Of a DNA stretch of 64,000 nt, positions 1 to 8,386 are shown in pieces; within the stretch, counting starts at the first letter, position 1; the number at the start of each line of letters is the position of its first letter. The position numbers and the translations under genes are program-made. The DNA comes from Natranaerobius thermophilus JW/NM-WN-LF (lineage in GTDB: Bacteria > Bacillota > Natranaerobiia > Natranaerobiales > Natranaerobiaceae), in assembly GCF_000020005.1 (NCBI RefSeq), contig NC_010718.1:873001-937000 (forward strand). The letters run 5' to 3'. Below the pieces are notes generated by a model that was not told the origin of the DNA, searched no databases, and saw nothing but the letters and a program-made list of their open reading frames with translations.

Positions 1-1814
1 TAACTGAACTCATCAATGAAAACTTAGAGAACAACCACAAGTTTTATTATCTATGGGAACAGTTAGCTTCGGGAATGCGTCATCGTAATTATGAACTGTG
101 GGATAATACTATTGAAGAAATTATTCGCTTAAAAAACCTAGAAGATGATTATCAGGAGTTTAAGCAGTTATTAGATAAAGTCAAAAAAACATCACCTACT
201 TTAGCAAAAGACTTAGAGCGACAGGGAGGGGATGGGGGCCCCCTTTCTCCTCCTAGTAATATTAAACAAGCTTGGGAGTGGCGAAAGGCAGATACTTGGT
301 TGTCCGAGGTATTATCAGAAGACCCCATTAAATTGAGTAAACAAGTAGATGAGTTGAGGCATAAAGAGAAAAAAATCCTAGAACAAGTAGTTTCTACTTC
401 AACATGGCTTAATCTTTCGAAGAATGTAACAGAAGGGAATCGGAAAAATTTAATAGCTTGGCAACAAACTATGAAAAGGATAGGAAAGGGAACTGGAAAG
501 TACGCAGGTTATTATCGAAAACAGGCTAGAGAAAAAATGGATAAAGCTAAAGGTGCCGTACCGGTGTGGGTAATGCCTTTTAACAAAGTGATTGAAAACT
601 TTCCGGCTTGGAGCGATAAATTTGATCTAGTTATTGTAGACGAGAGTAGCCAGGTAGATATTTTTGGTTTACTATCTTTTTTCCGCGGAAATCAGTTATT
701 GGTTGTGGGTGATGATAAACAAATTAGCCCACAAGGGGTAGGGCAGAATCTACAAGCAGTCCATAGGATTATGAAAACCTATTTGAGTGATGTGGAACAC
801 GGGGATTTATTTGAACCTAAATACAGCCTGTACGATTTATCCAAACAAGTATTTCCTGGTGTGATTATGCTCAAAGAACATTTCCGCTGTCTACCTGAAA
901 TAATTCAGTTTAGCAATGACTTGATGTATCAGGGAGAAATACTACCCTTAAGAGAGAAGATGGGCAGTGTGGGACAAGAATGGTCTTCAATTGTCAGAGT
1001 ACCTATTGAAAATGGTTATAGAATGGTGAACTCGAAAAGCAATGAACCTGAAGCTAAGAAAATTGTAGAAACTATCATCCAATGCTGTGAGCGAGAAGAA
1101 TACGCTGATAAAACTATGGGTGTTATCTCTTTACTAGGAGATGAACAGGCAAACTTAATTGAAAAAATGCTCATGGAAGAACTGGGACCTGAAGAAATGA
1201 AAAGAAGAAAACTGCATGCCGGTGATGCTTATTACTTTCAAGGTGATGAACGAGATGTTATTTTCCTTTCAATGGTAGAAGCAAAAGGAGAACATAGACC
1301 TGCAGTGCTAAACAAAGAAGACGATTTCAAGCGATTCAATGTTGCCATGAGTAGGGCTAAAGATCAAGTGTGGCTTTTTCATTCCATTGATACTGATAAT
1401 TTGAATCCACAAGATGTTAGATACAAACTAATTCATTACTTCAAGTCTCCCCATAGATTGCAAAAAGAGTCTGCTGAATTGGAAGAGTTATGTGATTCAA
1501 AATTTGAAAAAGATGTGTTAAAAGACTTATTAAGACTTGGATATACAGTAGAACCACAGTATCAGGTGGGCACTAAAAGAATCGATTTAGTGGTGTTGGG
1601 CATGGACGGCAGTAAATTAGCAGTTGAGTGTGACGGAGATGCATATCATGGGATAGAAAACTGGGAATATGACTGGAATCGTCAAATTCAATTAGAACGA
1701 CTTGGCTGGAAATTCTTTAGAATTAGAGGTAGTGCTTATTATAGAGCCCCTGAAAAAGAAATTAACGATTTAGCTTCGGTCCTTGAGGAGATGGGAATTT
1801 ATCCACATTATTAG
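1..1814 (+). CDS. Superfamily 1 DNA/RNA helicase with C-terminal nuclease-like domain (5'-truncated by window)
   Basis: The frame is open to the left edge, so the N-terminal part, including any Walker A motif, lies outside; the ATG at 75 is internal. Visible helicase motifs in order are the Walker B-like IVDESSQVD (about residue 187 counted from that ATG), VVGDDKQISP, the arginine-bearing KEHFRCLPEI, YYFQGDERDVIF and NVAMSRAKDQV. The last ~85 residues (RIDLVVLGMDG, LAVECDGDAYHG, WKFFRIRGSAYY) resemble the DUF559/MTES_1575 or Vsr-like endonuclease fold, with an E-C-D core. Proteins of this helicase-plus-nuclease type are often near defence islands, but no defence partner is visible here. Helicase identity is secure; the biological role is unknown. 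Confidence 0.85.
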   Translation, partial: TELINENLENNHKFYYLWEQLASGMRHRNYELWDNTIEEIIRLKNLEDDYQEFKQLLDKVKKTSPTLAKDLERQGGDGGPLSPPSNIKQAWEWRKADTWLSEVLSEDPIKLSKQVDELRHKEKKILEQVVSTSTWLNLSKNVTEGNRKNLIAWQQTMKRIGKGTGKYAGYYRKQAREKMDKAKGAVPVWVMPFNKVIENFPAWSDKFDLVIVDESSQVDIFGLLSFFRGNQLLVVGDDKQISPQGVGQNLQAVHRIMKTYLSDVEHGDLFEPKYSLYDLSKQVFPGVIMLKEHFRCLPEIIQFSNDLMYQGEILPLREKMGSVGQEWSSIVRVPIENGYRMVNSKSNEPEAKKIVETIIQCCEREEYADKTMGVISLLGDEQANLIEKMLMEELGPEEMKRRKLHAGDAYYFQGDERDVIFLSMVEAKGEHRPAVLNKEDDFKRFNVAMSRAKDQVWLFHSIDTDNLNPQDVRYKLIHYFKSPHRLQKESAELEELCDSKFEKDVLKDLLRLGYTVEPQYQVGTKRIDLVVLGMDGSKLAVECDGDAYHGIENWEYDWNRQIQLERLGWKFFRIRGSAYYRAPEKEINDLASVLEEMGIYPHY

Positions 1815-1908
1815 TAGGTTGATAGGTTGAAATTGAAAGAAAAATAAGAGGAATGGAGTAAAAGAAAATGACAGCAAAAATTTCTAAACCCCTAATATCT
1901 GGAATTTA

Positions 1909-1938
1909 TTGACCAATAAAAAGTTTTTATGATATGCT
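1909..1938 (+). promoter_or_regulatory. Candidate sigma-A promoter of the flavin lipoprotein gene
   Basis: TTGACC at 1909-1914, an 18-bp spacer and TATGCT at 1933-1938 give a plausible -35/-10 pair. Transcription would start near 1945, which rules out an upstream start at 1934 and supports the ATG at 1988. Prediction by eye. Confidence 0.4.
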
Positions 1939-1987
1939 TGTACATATGATATCAATCACAAAAAAAGATTTAGGGGGGGGACGAACT

Positions 1988-3418
1988 ATGAAAAGATTTA
2001 GTATTCTTTTGCTATCATTGATGCTAATTATGGGAGGACTTTTTGTAGCAGGCTGTGAAACAGAAGAGGACGTAGCAAAAGAAGATGATGAGGTTGCAGA
2101 AGAAGAAAAGGATGAGAAAGAAAAGGATCAAGATGAAACTGTTGATGAAGAAGAATTAGATGAATTCATGGAAGACGCGGACTTTGAAGACGGCACATAT
2201 CGAGGTATATTCGCCGATAGAGGAGACATTCATGTTGGCTTACAGTTTACCTTAGAAGACAACAAAATAACTGAAATTAGCCATAGGCACATGTATTACG
2301 ATGGTATAGACTATTTAGATGAAGATATTGATGAAACTTACAAAGGAATCAGAGATCAGCATAAGCAGGCAGTAGAACATTTAGAAGGTAAAGATGTACG
2401 AGAAGCTGTGGCAGACTTATATGAGCCCGGTGACTTTGTGGACGATGTAGATAGCTTTTCAGGAGCGACTATTTATTCTCAGAAGGAAGTTTCCGCCATT
2501 GTAGATGGCTTGAACCGAGGAGTATATAGATTCAGAGAAGTAGGTGGCGAAGTGCCGGAGGATTATAGCCCTATTTCTGAAGATGCAGATTTTGAAGATG
2601 GAACATATCGAGGTATTTTTGCCGATAGAGGAGACATTCATGTTGGCTTACAGTTTACCTTAGAAGATAATAAAATAACTGAAATTAGCCATAGGCACAT
2701 GTATTACGATGGTATAGACTATTTAGATGAAGATATTGATGAAACTTACAAAGGAATCAGAGATCAGCACAAGCAGGCAGTAGAACATTTAGAAGGTAAA
2801 GATGTACGAGAAGCTGTATCAGACTTATATGAGCCCGGTAACTTTGTGGATGATGTAGATAGCTTTTCAGGAGCGACTATTTATTCCCAGAAGGAAGTTT
2901 CCGCCATTGTAGATGGCTTGAACCGAGGAGTATATAGATTCAGAGAAGTAGGTGGCGAGGTACCGGAGGATTATAGCCCTATTTCTGAAGATGCAGATTT
3001 TGAAGATGGAACATATCGAGGTATTTTTGCCGATAGAGGAGACATTCATGTAGTTTTACAGTTTACTTTAGAAGATAACGAAATAACTGAAATAGGACAT
3101 AGATACATGTATTATGATGGTGTAGATTATTTAGACGAAGATATTGATGAAACTTACAAAGGAATCAGAGATCAGCACAAGCAGGCAGTAGAACATTTAG
3201 AAGGTAAAGATGTACGAGAAGCTGTGGCAGACTTATATGAGCCCGGTGACTTTGTGGACGATGTAGATAGCTTTTCAGGAGCGACTATTTATTCTCAGAA
3301 GGAAGTTTCCGCCATTGTAGATGGTCTAAACCGAGGAGTATACAGATTCAGAGAAGTAGGTGGCGAAGTGCCGGAGGATTATAGTCCTCTAAGAACTAGG
3401 CCACAGACTCAGCAGTAA
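1988..3418 (+). CDS. Lipoprotein with three tandem covalent-FMN-binding domains
   Basis: Predicted exported lipoprotein of 476 aa: a signal peptide starting MKRFSILLLSL ends in the lipobox LFVAGC, followed by an extremely acidic, lysine-containing linker (about residues 25-62). Three ~136-residue FMN-binding (PF04205-type) domains follow at residues about 63-198, 199-334 and 335-470. Each contains DSFSGAT, an exact match to the ApbE flavinylation motif Dxx(S/T)GA(T/S), so T161, T297 and T433 are the expected FMN attachment sites. Domains of this kind carry electrons outside the membrane in Rnf/Nqr and in Gram-positive extracellular electron-transfer systems. No ApbE, Ndh2 or quinone gene is adjacent, so partners are unknown. 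The start is chosen for the AGGGGGGG ribosome binding site just upstream; an upstream in-frame start at 1934 would bury the signal peptide. Confidence 0.85.
   Translation: MKRFSILLLSLMLIMGGLFVAGCETEEDVAKEDDEVAEEEKDEKEKDQDETVDEEELDEFMEDADFEDGTYRGIFADRGDIHVGLQFTLEDNKITEISHRHMYYDGIDYLDEDIDETYKGIRDQHKQAVEHLEGKDVREAVADLYEPGDFVDDVDSFSGATIYSQKEVSAIVDGLNRGVYRFREVGGEVPEDYSPISEDADFEDGTYRGIFADRGDIHVGLQFTLEDNKITEISHRHMYYDGIDYLDEDIDETYKGIRDQHKQAVEHLEGKDVREAVSDLYEPGNFVDDVDSFSGATIYSQKEVSAIVDGLNRGVYRFREVGGEVPEDYSPISEDADFEDGTYRGIFADRGDIHVVLQFTLEDNEITEIGHRYMYYDGVDYLDEDIDETYKGIRDQHKQAVEHLEGKDVREAVADLYEPGDFVDDVDSFSGATIYSQKEVSAIVDGLNRGVYRFREVGGEVPEDYSPLRTRPQTQQ
2174..3397 (+). repeat. Three 408-bp tandem repeats encoding the FMN domains
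   Basis: Units at 2174-2581, 2582-2989 and 2990-3397, each 136 codons. Units 1 and 2 are nearly identical at nucleotide level; the third differs mainly in its first third (for example GHRYMYYDGV instead of SHRHMYYDGI). Silent as well as coding positions are conserved, which points to recent duplication or gene conversion. Confidence 0.95.
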
Positions 3419-3445
3419 TCATTTAAAAATTTATTGATAGCAAAA

Positions 3446-3472
3446 GCCCGTGCATATAGCACGGGCTTTTTT
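3446..3472 (+). terminator. Rho-independent terminator after the flavin lipoprotein gene
   Basis: Perfect 8-bp stem GCCCGTGC/GCACGGGC with an ATATA loop, followed by six T residues; 28 bp after the stop codon. Confidence 0.9.
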
Positions 3473-3503
3473 GCATGGTGTTTAATTAAATTACTATAGT
3501 AGA

Positions 3504-4952
3504 TTAAAATTCTCGATGAAAATCTATGGACTCTATATCAAAAACTCTTAATGATGAATTAGAGTCAGGCTCTAAAGCTAACTTTGCATATTTATCTACT
3601 TCTTTTTTGTTCTTAGGCCCATGACTTAAAGAAGTAGCTCCGCCGATACAACCATTTTTACAAGCCATTCCTTCAATAAATGTATTGTCACAACGGTTAT
3701 GTTTAAGTTTTTTCAAAACCTTATCACACTCAATGATGCCATCACAACTTACTGGATCAAATGGCACATCAAGCTTTTCTTCCTTAATGATATTTTCAAT
3801 AGCTTGAGAAATTCCACCTGTACGGGCAAATATCCTACCATAATAAGAAGCGTTATCTAACAAACTTTCTTCTTGATCTTGTAACTCAAGACCTTTTGAA
3901 TCAATCATTGCTGCTAGCTCTTCGAATGTCAATGCATAGTCTGTTATTCCTTGAAGATCTTTTTGTTGTATCTCCATTTTTTTGGCGGTACAAGGGCCTA
4001 TAAATACTACTTTGCTCTTAGGATCCAAATCTTTAATTAATTTAGAAATGGCAATCATAGGAGAAATCATACTTGAAATATTGTCTTTTAACTCAGGATA
4101 TTCATTAAGAATGTACTGGACAAAAGACGGACAGCAAGAACTAGTGATAGTTTTTTTGTTTTCTATAGTTTGAGCATATTCGTGTGTCTCTTTAACCGCC
4201 ACCATATCGGCTCCTAAAGCTACTTCAATTACATCATGGAAACCTAATTTTTTGATACCTGTTATTACTTGTCCAATACTTGCGTATGTAAACTGACTAG
4301 CTATGGCAGGAGCAATAATTGCATAAACTTTATTGTTTTCATCTGCATTTTTTAGCAATTCAATTACTTCAGTTATATATGATTTATCCATTATTGCGCC
4401 AAAAGGACATTGATACACACAAGCTCCGCATTGTATACACTTGTCATTATCAATAGTAGCTTTTTTATTTACTTCAATATTTATTGCATTTACTCCACAT
4501 GCCTTTTTACATGGTCTCATCACATCTACTATTGCATTGTATGGACATGCATCTTTACATTTTCCACATTCTATGCATTTTTGACCATCTATTTTTGCTT
4601 TATGTTGAACAAATTCAATGGCCCCTACAGGACAGTAAGAAACACAGTGATTAGCCAAGCATCCTCTACAAGCTTCTGTAATAACATACCGTGTATCAAA
4701 ACATTCATCACAAGCCTCATCTATCACTTCTATGATATTATTATTTTCTTTATTTCCTCCGAGAGCCACTTTTATTCTTTCATAAGTTACAACTCTTTCC
4801 TTATGGATACAACATCTTATTTTAGGTTCTAGATCAATTCTTTTAGGGATATGAATTAATTCTTTATCTAATGTTCCTTCAAACGCTGCTTTAGATACTT
4901 CTCTTAAAACTTCATATTTCGATTCTTGAATTTTATTTTCAAATTTTCTCAC
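3504..4952 (-). CDS. [FeFe] hydrogenase, monomeric group B-like
   Basis: Catalyses reversible proton reduction to H2, presumably with ferredoxin. The 482-aa protein has an N-terminal domain with the RCCIHKER signature of group B enzymes, then several [4Fe-4S] motifs (CRGC, CVSYCP, CIECGKC, CIQCGACVYQCP; residues ~95-185) and the H-cluster domain. All four H-cluster cysteines are present: C273 in TSSCCP, C321 in IGPCTAKK, C431 and C435 in MACKNGC. No signal peptide, so cytoplasmic. It has a strong AGGAGG site and its own 121-bp upstream region containing the 18-bp motif shared with the other end of the cluster. Its paralogue lies at 57878. Group B enzymes are poorly characterised biochemically; activity is inferred from intact ligands. 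Confidence 0.88.
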   Translation of the reverse strand: MRKFENKIQESKYEVLREVSKAAFEGTLDKELIHIPKRIDLEPKIRCCIHKERVVTYERIKVALGGNKENNNIIEVIDEACDECFDTRYVITEACRGCLANHCVSYCPVGAIEFVQHKAKIDGQKCIECGKCKDACPYNAIVDVMRPCKKACGVNAINIEVNKKATIDNDKCIQCGACVYQCPFGAIMDKSYITEVIELLKNADENNKVYAIIAPAIASQFTYASIGQVITGIKKLGFHDVIEVALGADMVAVKETHEYAQTIENKKTITSSCCPSFVQYILNEYPELKDNISSMISPMIAISKLIKDLDPKSKVVFIGPCTAKKMEIQQKDLQGITDYALTFEELAAMIDSKGLELQDQEESLLDNASYYGRIFARTGGISQAIENIIKEEKLDVPFDPVSCDGIIECDKVLKKLKHNRCDNTFIEGMACKNGCIGGATSLSHGPKNKKEVDKYAKLALEPDSNSSLRVFDIESIDFHREF

Positions 4953-5040
4953 TTGCCACTACCTCCTCAAGATATATTTTTTTGGCTTATAGATGACTTT
5001 TTTTGTATACTTTAGGGTATAAGTAAAATTGAAACTTTAC

Positions 5041-5058
5041 AGTTATCAACATTCAACT
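5041..5058 (-). promoter_or_regulatory. 18-bp motif, copy A, upstream of group B hydrogenase gene
   Basis: Read on the minus strand this is AGTTGAATGTTGATAACT, identical over 18 bp to 8306-8323 on the plus strand. The contained TTGATA could act as a -35 for the hydrogenase gene (17 bp to TTTACT). An imperfect dyad (TTGATAAC/GTTTCAA) extends past it, so it may be an operator. Function is inference. Confidence 0.4.
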
Positions 5059-5073
5059 TAAATACTCTATACT

Positions 5074-5307
5074 TTAAAGGATTTCTTTTTCGATAAAATC
5101 TTCAACATCTTCTAAAGCTAAAGAATGGACAGGGCCATCATCAACTTTTACGGAAACAGCTTTGGTACATTCTCCTAAGCAAAAAGCAGCCTTAAGTTCT
5201 ACTTTGTCTGTTAGGTTTTTTTCTTCTAGTTTTTTTTCGATACTATTGATAACATCATAGGCCCCTTTTAAATGACATGCACTTCCAACACAAACATTGA
5301 TTATCAT
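5074..5307 (-). CDS. Thioredoxin-like [2Fe-2S] ferredoxin (NuoE/HydC-like small protein)
   Basis: Short 77-aa protein of the thioredoxin-like [2Fe-2S] family. Cysteines in CVGSACHLKG (C6, C11) and AFCLGEC (two further cysteines, spaced by three residues) form the C-x4-C...C-x3-C ligand set typical of the family. It ends with a short helix. In hydrogenase loci such small proteins pass electrons between redox subunits, or in Hfs-type clusters accompany the sensory hydrogenase. It has an AAGGAGGG ribosome binding site and lies 21 bp after the phosphatase gene in the same orientation, so is cotranscribed with the two upstream genes. Confidence 0.82.
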   Translation of the reverse strand: MIINVCVGSACHLKGAYDVINSIEKKLEEKNLTDKVELKAAFCLGECTKAVSVKVDDGPVHSLALEDVEDFIEKEIL

Positions 5308-5328
5308 ATTAACTTCCCTCCTTAAAAT

Positions 5329-6498
5329 TTAATAATATTCTATAGTAACTTGCTTACCCATATTTTCTAATCTTTCTGCAATGCTTTTAATAACCTGAGT
5401 TTTAATACCTAGATTTGGTAAGTCTGGATTTTGATGGGCAGGGTTGATAGCCTGTCCAACATAAAAGTTTATATGAGTGCAATCCTTAATAAACATTTTT
5501 GTTAAACGGGTTGCACCATCTTTAGACTTAAAAGGCTGAGAAGATTCTTTTAAGTGTGTATTAACTAAGTACTCATCTATGTTCTTAAGAACTTTTGTGA
5601 GTGTAAGAACACCTTCAGTTACTAGATCCAAACCTTCCATTTTAGCAACAGGCGGCACTTCATTTGTGCCAGTCTGAATATCAACTTTTATATCTTTACC
5701 AGTTTCTCTACTTACTATATTTGCTGCGGTTCCACCACAAACGATCTTTTTGCCTTTTGATTGTAAAATTTTTTGTACTAATATGGGATCATCTTTTTTG
5801 TTTTTAGGTGGACCAGAAAAAACTTGCAAAACTTCAGTTTCTCGGGCTTTTACAACGGCAACTGATATGTCATCTCCTGGTCTTTGGTTAAAGAAAAAAT
5901 TAGATGTGTCAACAACTCTTCTAGAAATCACTTTAGCACATTCTTCGATTTTTGATTGTTTAATTAAATATTTGGCTACATTTTCCCACTTCCAACCTAA
6001 AGTGAGTACTTCTCCCACTCCTGCATGTATAACACCATCACTGACAAGAATTAAACTATCACCCTTTATCAGTTGGGCTTTACTTTCTAATATTTTTTTT
6101 CCATGTATTATTTGTTCTTTTTTGTTTAGTTTAACGAGACCACCATTTCTAATAAAAAAAACAGGAGGGTTATCATACTCTACAATATGAACTTTTCCAT
6201 TTTTAGATATCTTTAATATTGCAAAAGTAGAGTAGGCTAATTTACGAACATTACAAACCGGTAATGTACTTGCTATGGTTTCTACGGTTTCATATACTGT
6301 TGCTCCGCCCTTTAACATTGTCCCGGCTATTTTCGTTGTCATTGTTGCCAGGATATTAGCCTTTACACCACTACCAAGTCCATCAGATAAAATGATGATA
6401 ATATTTTCTTCTGTTTCTATAACTTCTATATTATCTCCACAGAGCTCTTCATTTTTCTTATTTATGAAATCATAAGCATAATCTATAAAAAAGCCCAA
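5329..6498 (-). CDS. SpoIIE/PP2C-type serine phosphatase of the hydrogenase cluster
   Basis: 389 aa. The N-terminal ~220 residues match the SpoIIE-type PP2C fold: an acidic metal site in ILSDGLGSG, then LILVSDGV and RPGDDISVAV. The C-terminal ~165 residues (from about VFSGPPKNKK) form an extra module of unknown role that occurs with PP2C phosphatases in Hfs-like hydrogenase loci. The likely role is dephosphorylation of a regulator in response to the adjacent PAS/hydrogenase sensor; no kinase or anti-sigma partner is nearby. The start is a TTG immediately after the upstream TAA, served by GGAGGGA inside the upstream gene, indicating translational coupling. Confidence 0.8.
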   Translation of the reverse strand: MGFFIDYAYDFINKKNEELCGDNIEVIETEENIIIILSDGLGSGVKANILATMTTKIAGTMLKGGATVYETVETIASTLPVCNVRKLAYSTFAILKISKNGKVHIVEYDNPPVFFIRNGGLVKLNKKEQIIHGKKILESKAQLIKGDSLILVSDGVIHAGVGEVLTLGWKWENVAKYLIKQSKIEECAKVISRRVVDTSNFFFNQRPGDDISVAVVKARETEVLQVFSGPPKNKKDDPILVQKILQSKGKKIVCGGTAANIVSRETGKDIKVDIQTGTNEVPPVAKMEGLDLVTEGVLTLTKVLKNIDEYLVNTHLKESSQPFKSKDGATRLTKMFIKDCTHINFYVGQAINPAHQNPDLPNLGIKTQVIKSIAERLENMGKQVTIEYY

Positions 6499-8208
6499 TT
6501 AATCATCCCTCCGTTCCTCAATGACAATATCTTTTAAATCCGTTAATGCAACTTTAGTTTCTGCTGTAGTTTCTCCTAAAAGACTAGCAATTTCTTGTGC
6601 AACCCTCATTTGCTTATCTATAACACTTTGAGCGACATCAATGGTGTTTTTTTTAACTCTTACTAACTCCTCTTTATTTTTTTCTGCTGAAGTTACATCA
6701 GTCATGATAGCCATTAATACTTTTTCTTCTTTGAGGTATATAATATTAGCTATTAATATAACACCATAATTAGAATACTCGACTTTTTTTCCTATAAGAT
6801 TAGTTTTGGTTTCTAAAACTTTTTTAAATGTGTCTTCTTCAATTATCTCACCAATTCTCTTGCCTTTTATTTTATTAGCTTCTATGTTAAATATTTGTTC
6901 CGAAGAAGGATTGAATTCTCTTACTACCAAATTAAAATCAACCATAAATATTGCATTGGGACTATGATCAAAAATCACATTTTTCAAGCTTTCTGCTTTT
7001 GACCGCATAAAAGGATGACACATGTTAACATGGGCGTTTTTTCTTAAAATTGACTCTGCAAATTCTCTACATGTAACATAACCACAAGCATTACAATTTA
7101 GCTCATCTTCTTTTTTATTTTTACCTATACTATTTAAGACTTCGTCAATTTGTTCTTTAGGGTGGCGATATTTTTTAACTTTTTTTGAAGATACATGTCT
7201 TTCGATATCAATTTTTTGTGCAAACTTATTTTCTATTTTGACATCATCACTACACTTTTTAGCAATATAATCTTTAACATACTTTTTTCTAACATAATAG
7301 CTTGGTGCCTCTTTAAGCATACCTGTGCCATCTATACATCCTCCAGGACAAGATAAGATTTCTAAAAATATACCGCTGAGCTCACCTTTCTTTAAACTAT
7401 TTAAAATTTCCTTAGAACGCTCTACCCCAGTGACAACTATCTTTTCATAGTTTTCATTTTTTTCATTAGATAACTTGATATTGCAAGGTATTAACTTTCC
7501 CTTATCATTAGCTTTTTCATCAAAAGGCTCTGGTGATTGGTTTTTGAGATCTAAATTATTATCTTTAAACCATTTTTGTAATTCAACAAAAGTGAGCACA
7601 GAATTAATTATTCCATTATATTGACTTTCGTGAGCTTCTACTTTTTTAGCAATACAAGGCCCTATAAAAACTATATATGCATCTTCACCATATTTTTCAC
7701 GAATCATTTTTCCATGGGCAATCATAGGTGACACTACAGGTATTAGATAATTTACTAACTCAGGATAGTATTTTTCGACTAAATAGACTGTAGAAGGACA
7801 ACTTGTTGAAATCAAATTTTTTTGCTTTGCATCATTAGTGAAGTTTTCATAAGCATTTATTACAACATCAGCTCCAACTGCTGTTTCTTCTACTGCATAG
7901 AATCCTAATTCTTTTAAAGCAGTAACAATTTTTCCACCTTCTTTTATAGAAAATGCACCAGGAAAGGAAGGTGCTAAACTGGCTATTACTTTTTTATTGG
8001 AAGATAAAGCATCCTTAACTTCTTTAACTTTATCCTTTATAGTCAAACCATTTCGTTCACAAGCAACATAACACTCTCCACAAGATATACAAAGCTTTTC
8101 ATCGTTTTCCCGGGGATCTCCAAAAACAGATATAGCTTTAGTATTACATGCTCTGATACATCTATAGCAATTTACGCAATCTTCTTCTGAAAAACTGATA
8201 AATTTCAT
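6499..8208 (-). CDS. PAS-containing [FeFe] hydrogenase homologue (group C, sensory / HfsD-like)
   Basis: 569 aa. Two N-terminal [4Fe-4S] motifs (CVNCYRCIRAC and CISCGECYVAC) precede a hydrogenase large-subunit domain with cysteines in STSCPST, IGPCIAKKVE and SCPGGC, so all four expected H-cluster ligands remain although the loops differ from catalytic group A enzymes. Next come a CNACGYVTCREF four-cysteine Fe-S module and a PAS domain (DHSPNAIFMVDFN, about residues 395-490), ending in a helical tail. This order defines group C sensory hydrogenases, thought to sense H2 or redox state. ATG 8208 is preferred over GTG 8217 because AAAGGAG is then correctly spaced. In Thermoanaerobacterium a similar hfs locus is required for most H2 production, so catalysis cannot be excluded. 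Confidence 0.83.
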   Translation of the reverse strand: MKFISFSEEDCVNCYRCIRACNTKAISVFGDPRENDEKLCISCGECYVACERNGLTIKDKVKEVKDALSSNKKVIASLAPSFPGAFSIKEGGKIVTALKELGFYAVEETAVGADVVINAYENFTNDAKQKNLISTSCPSTVYLVEKYYPELVNYLIPVVSPMIAHGKMIREKYGEDAYIVFIGPCIAKKVEAHESQYNGIINSVLTFVELQKWFKDNNLDLKNQSPEPFDEKANDKGKLIPCNIKLSNEKNENYEKIVVTGVERSKEILNSLKKGELSGIFLEILSCPGGCIDGTGMLKEAPSYYVRKKYVKDYIAKKCSDDVKIENKFAQKIDIERHVSSKKVKKYRHPKEQIDEVLNSIGKNKKEDELNCNACGYVTCREFAESILRKNAHVNMCHPFMRSKAESLKNVIFDHSPNAIFMVDFNLVVREFNPSSEQIFNIEANKIKGKRIGEIIEEDTFKKVLETKTNLIGKKVEYSNYGVILIANIIYLKEEKVLMAIMTDVTSAEKNKEELVRVKKNTIDVAQSVIDKQMRVAQEIASLLGETTAETKVALTDLKDIVIEERRDD

Positions 8209-8305
8209 TTTTTTCACTCCTTTGTTACTTGATTCACATGCTTATTATATTATAACTCATTTTATTTCTAAATCCAACCATATATTTTGATTTAGGTTGT
8301 ATTGT

Positions 8306-8323
8306 AGTTGAATGTTGATAACT
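8306..8323 (+). promoter_or_regulatory. 18-bp motif, copy B
   Basis: AGTTGAATGTTGATAACT, exact inverse counterpart of 5041-5058. It is followed by TATCAAC at 8332-8338, making a 7-bp dyad with the GTTGATA inside the motif. Lies ~100 bp upstream of the PAS-hydrogenase gene. Confidence 0.4.
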
Positions 8324-8361
8324 TTTTGAAATATCAACTTTACTTAAAAATGATTAAGCCA

Positions 8362-8386
8362 TGAAATTTCCAAAAAGGAAATTTCA
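8362..8386. promoter_or_regulatory. Perfect 10-bp inverted repeat in the hydrogenase/addB intergenic region
   Basis: TGAAATTTCC, AAAAA spacer, GGAAATTTCA. No T-run follows on either strand, so an operator or RNA hairpin is more likely than a terminator. Confidence 0.4.

Noticed and set aside
2459-3049. Two 60-aa minus-strand ORFs within the FMN repeats
   Set aside because: They are antisense shadows repeated because the coding units are repeated; no ribosome binding site.
4410-4832. 140-aa plus-strand ORF opposite the hydrogenase
   Set aside because: Antisense to conserved Fe-S coding sequence; a mirror ORF also appears opposite the second hydrogenase, as expected from shared codon pattern.
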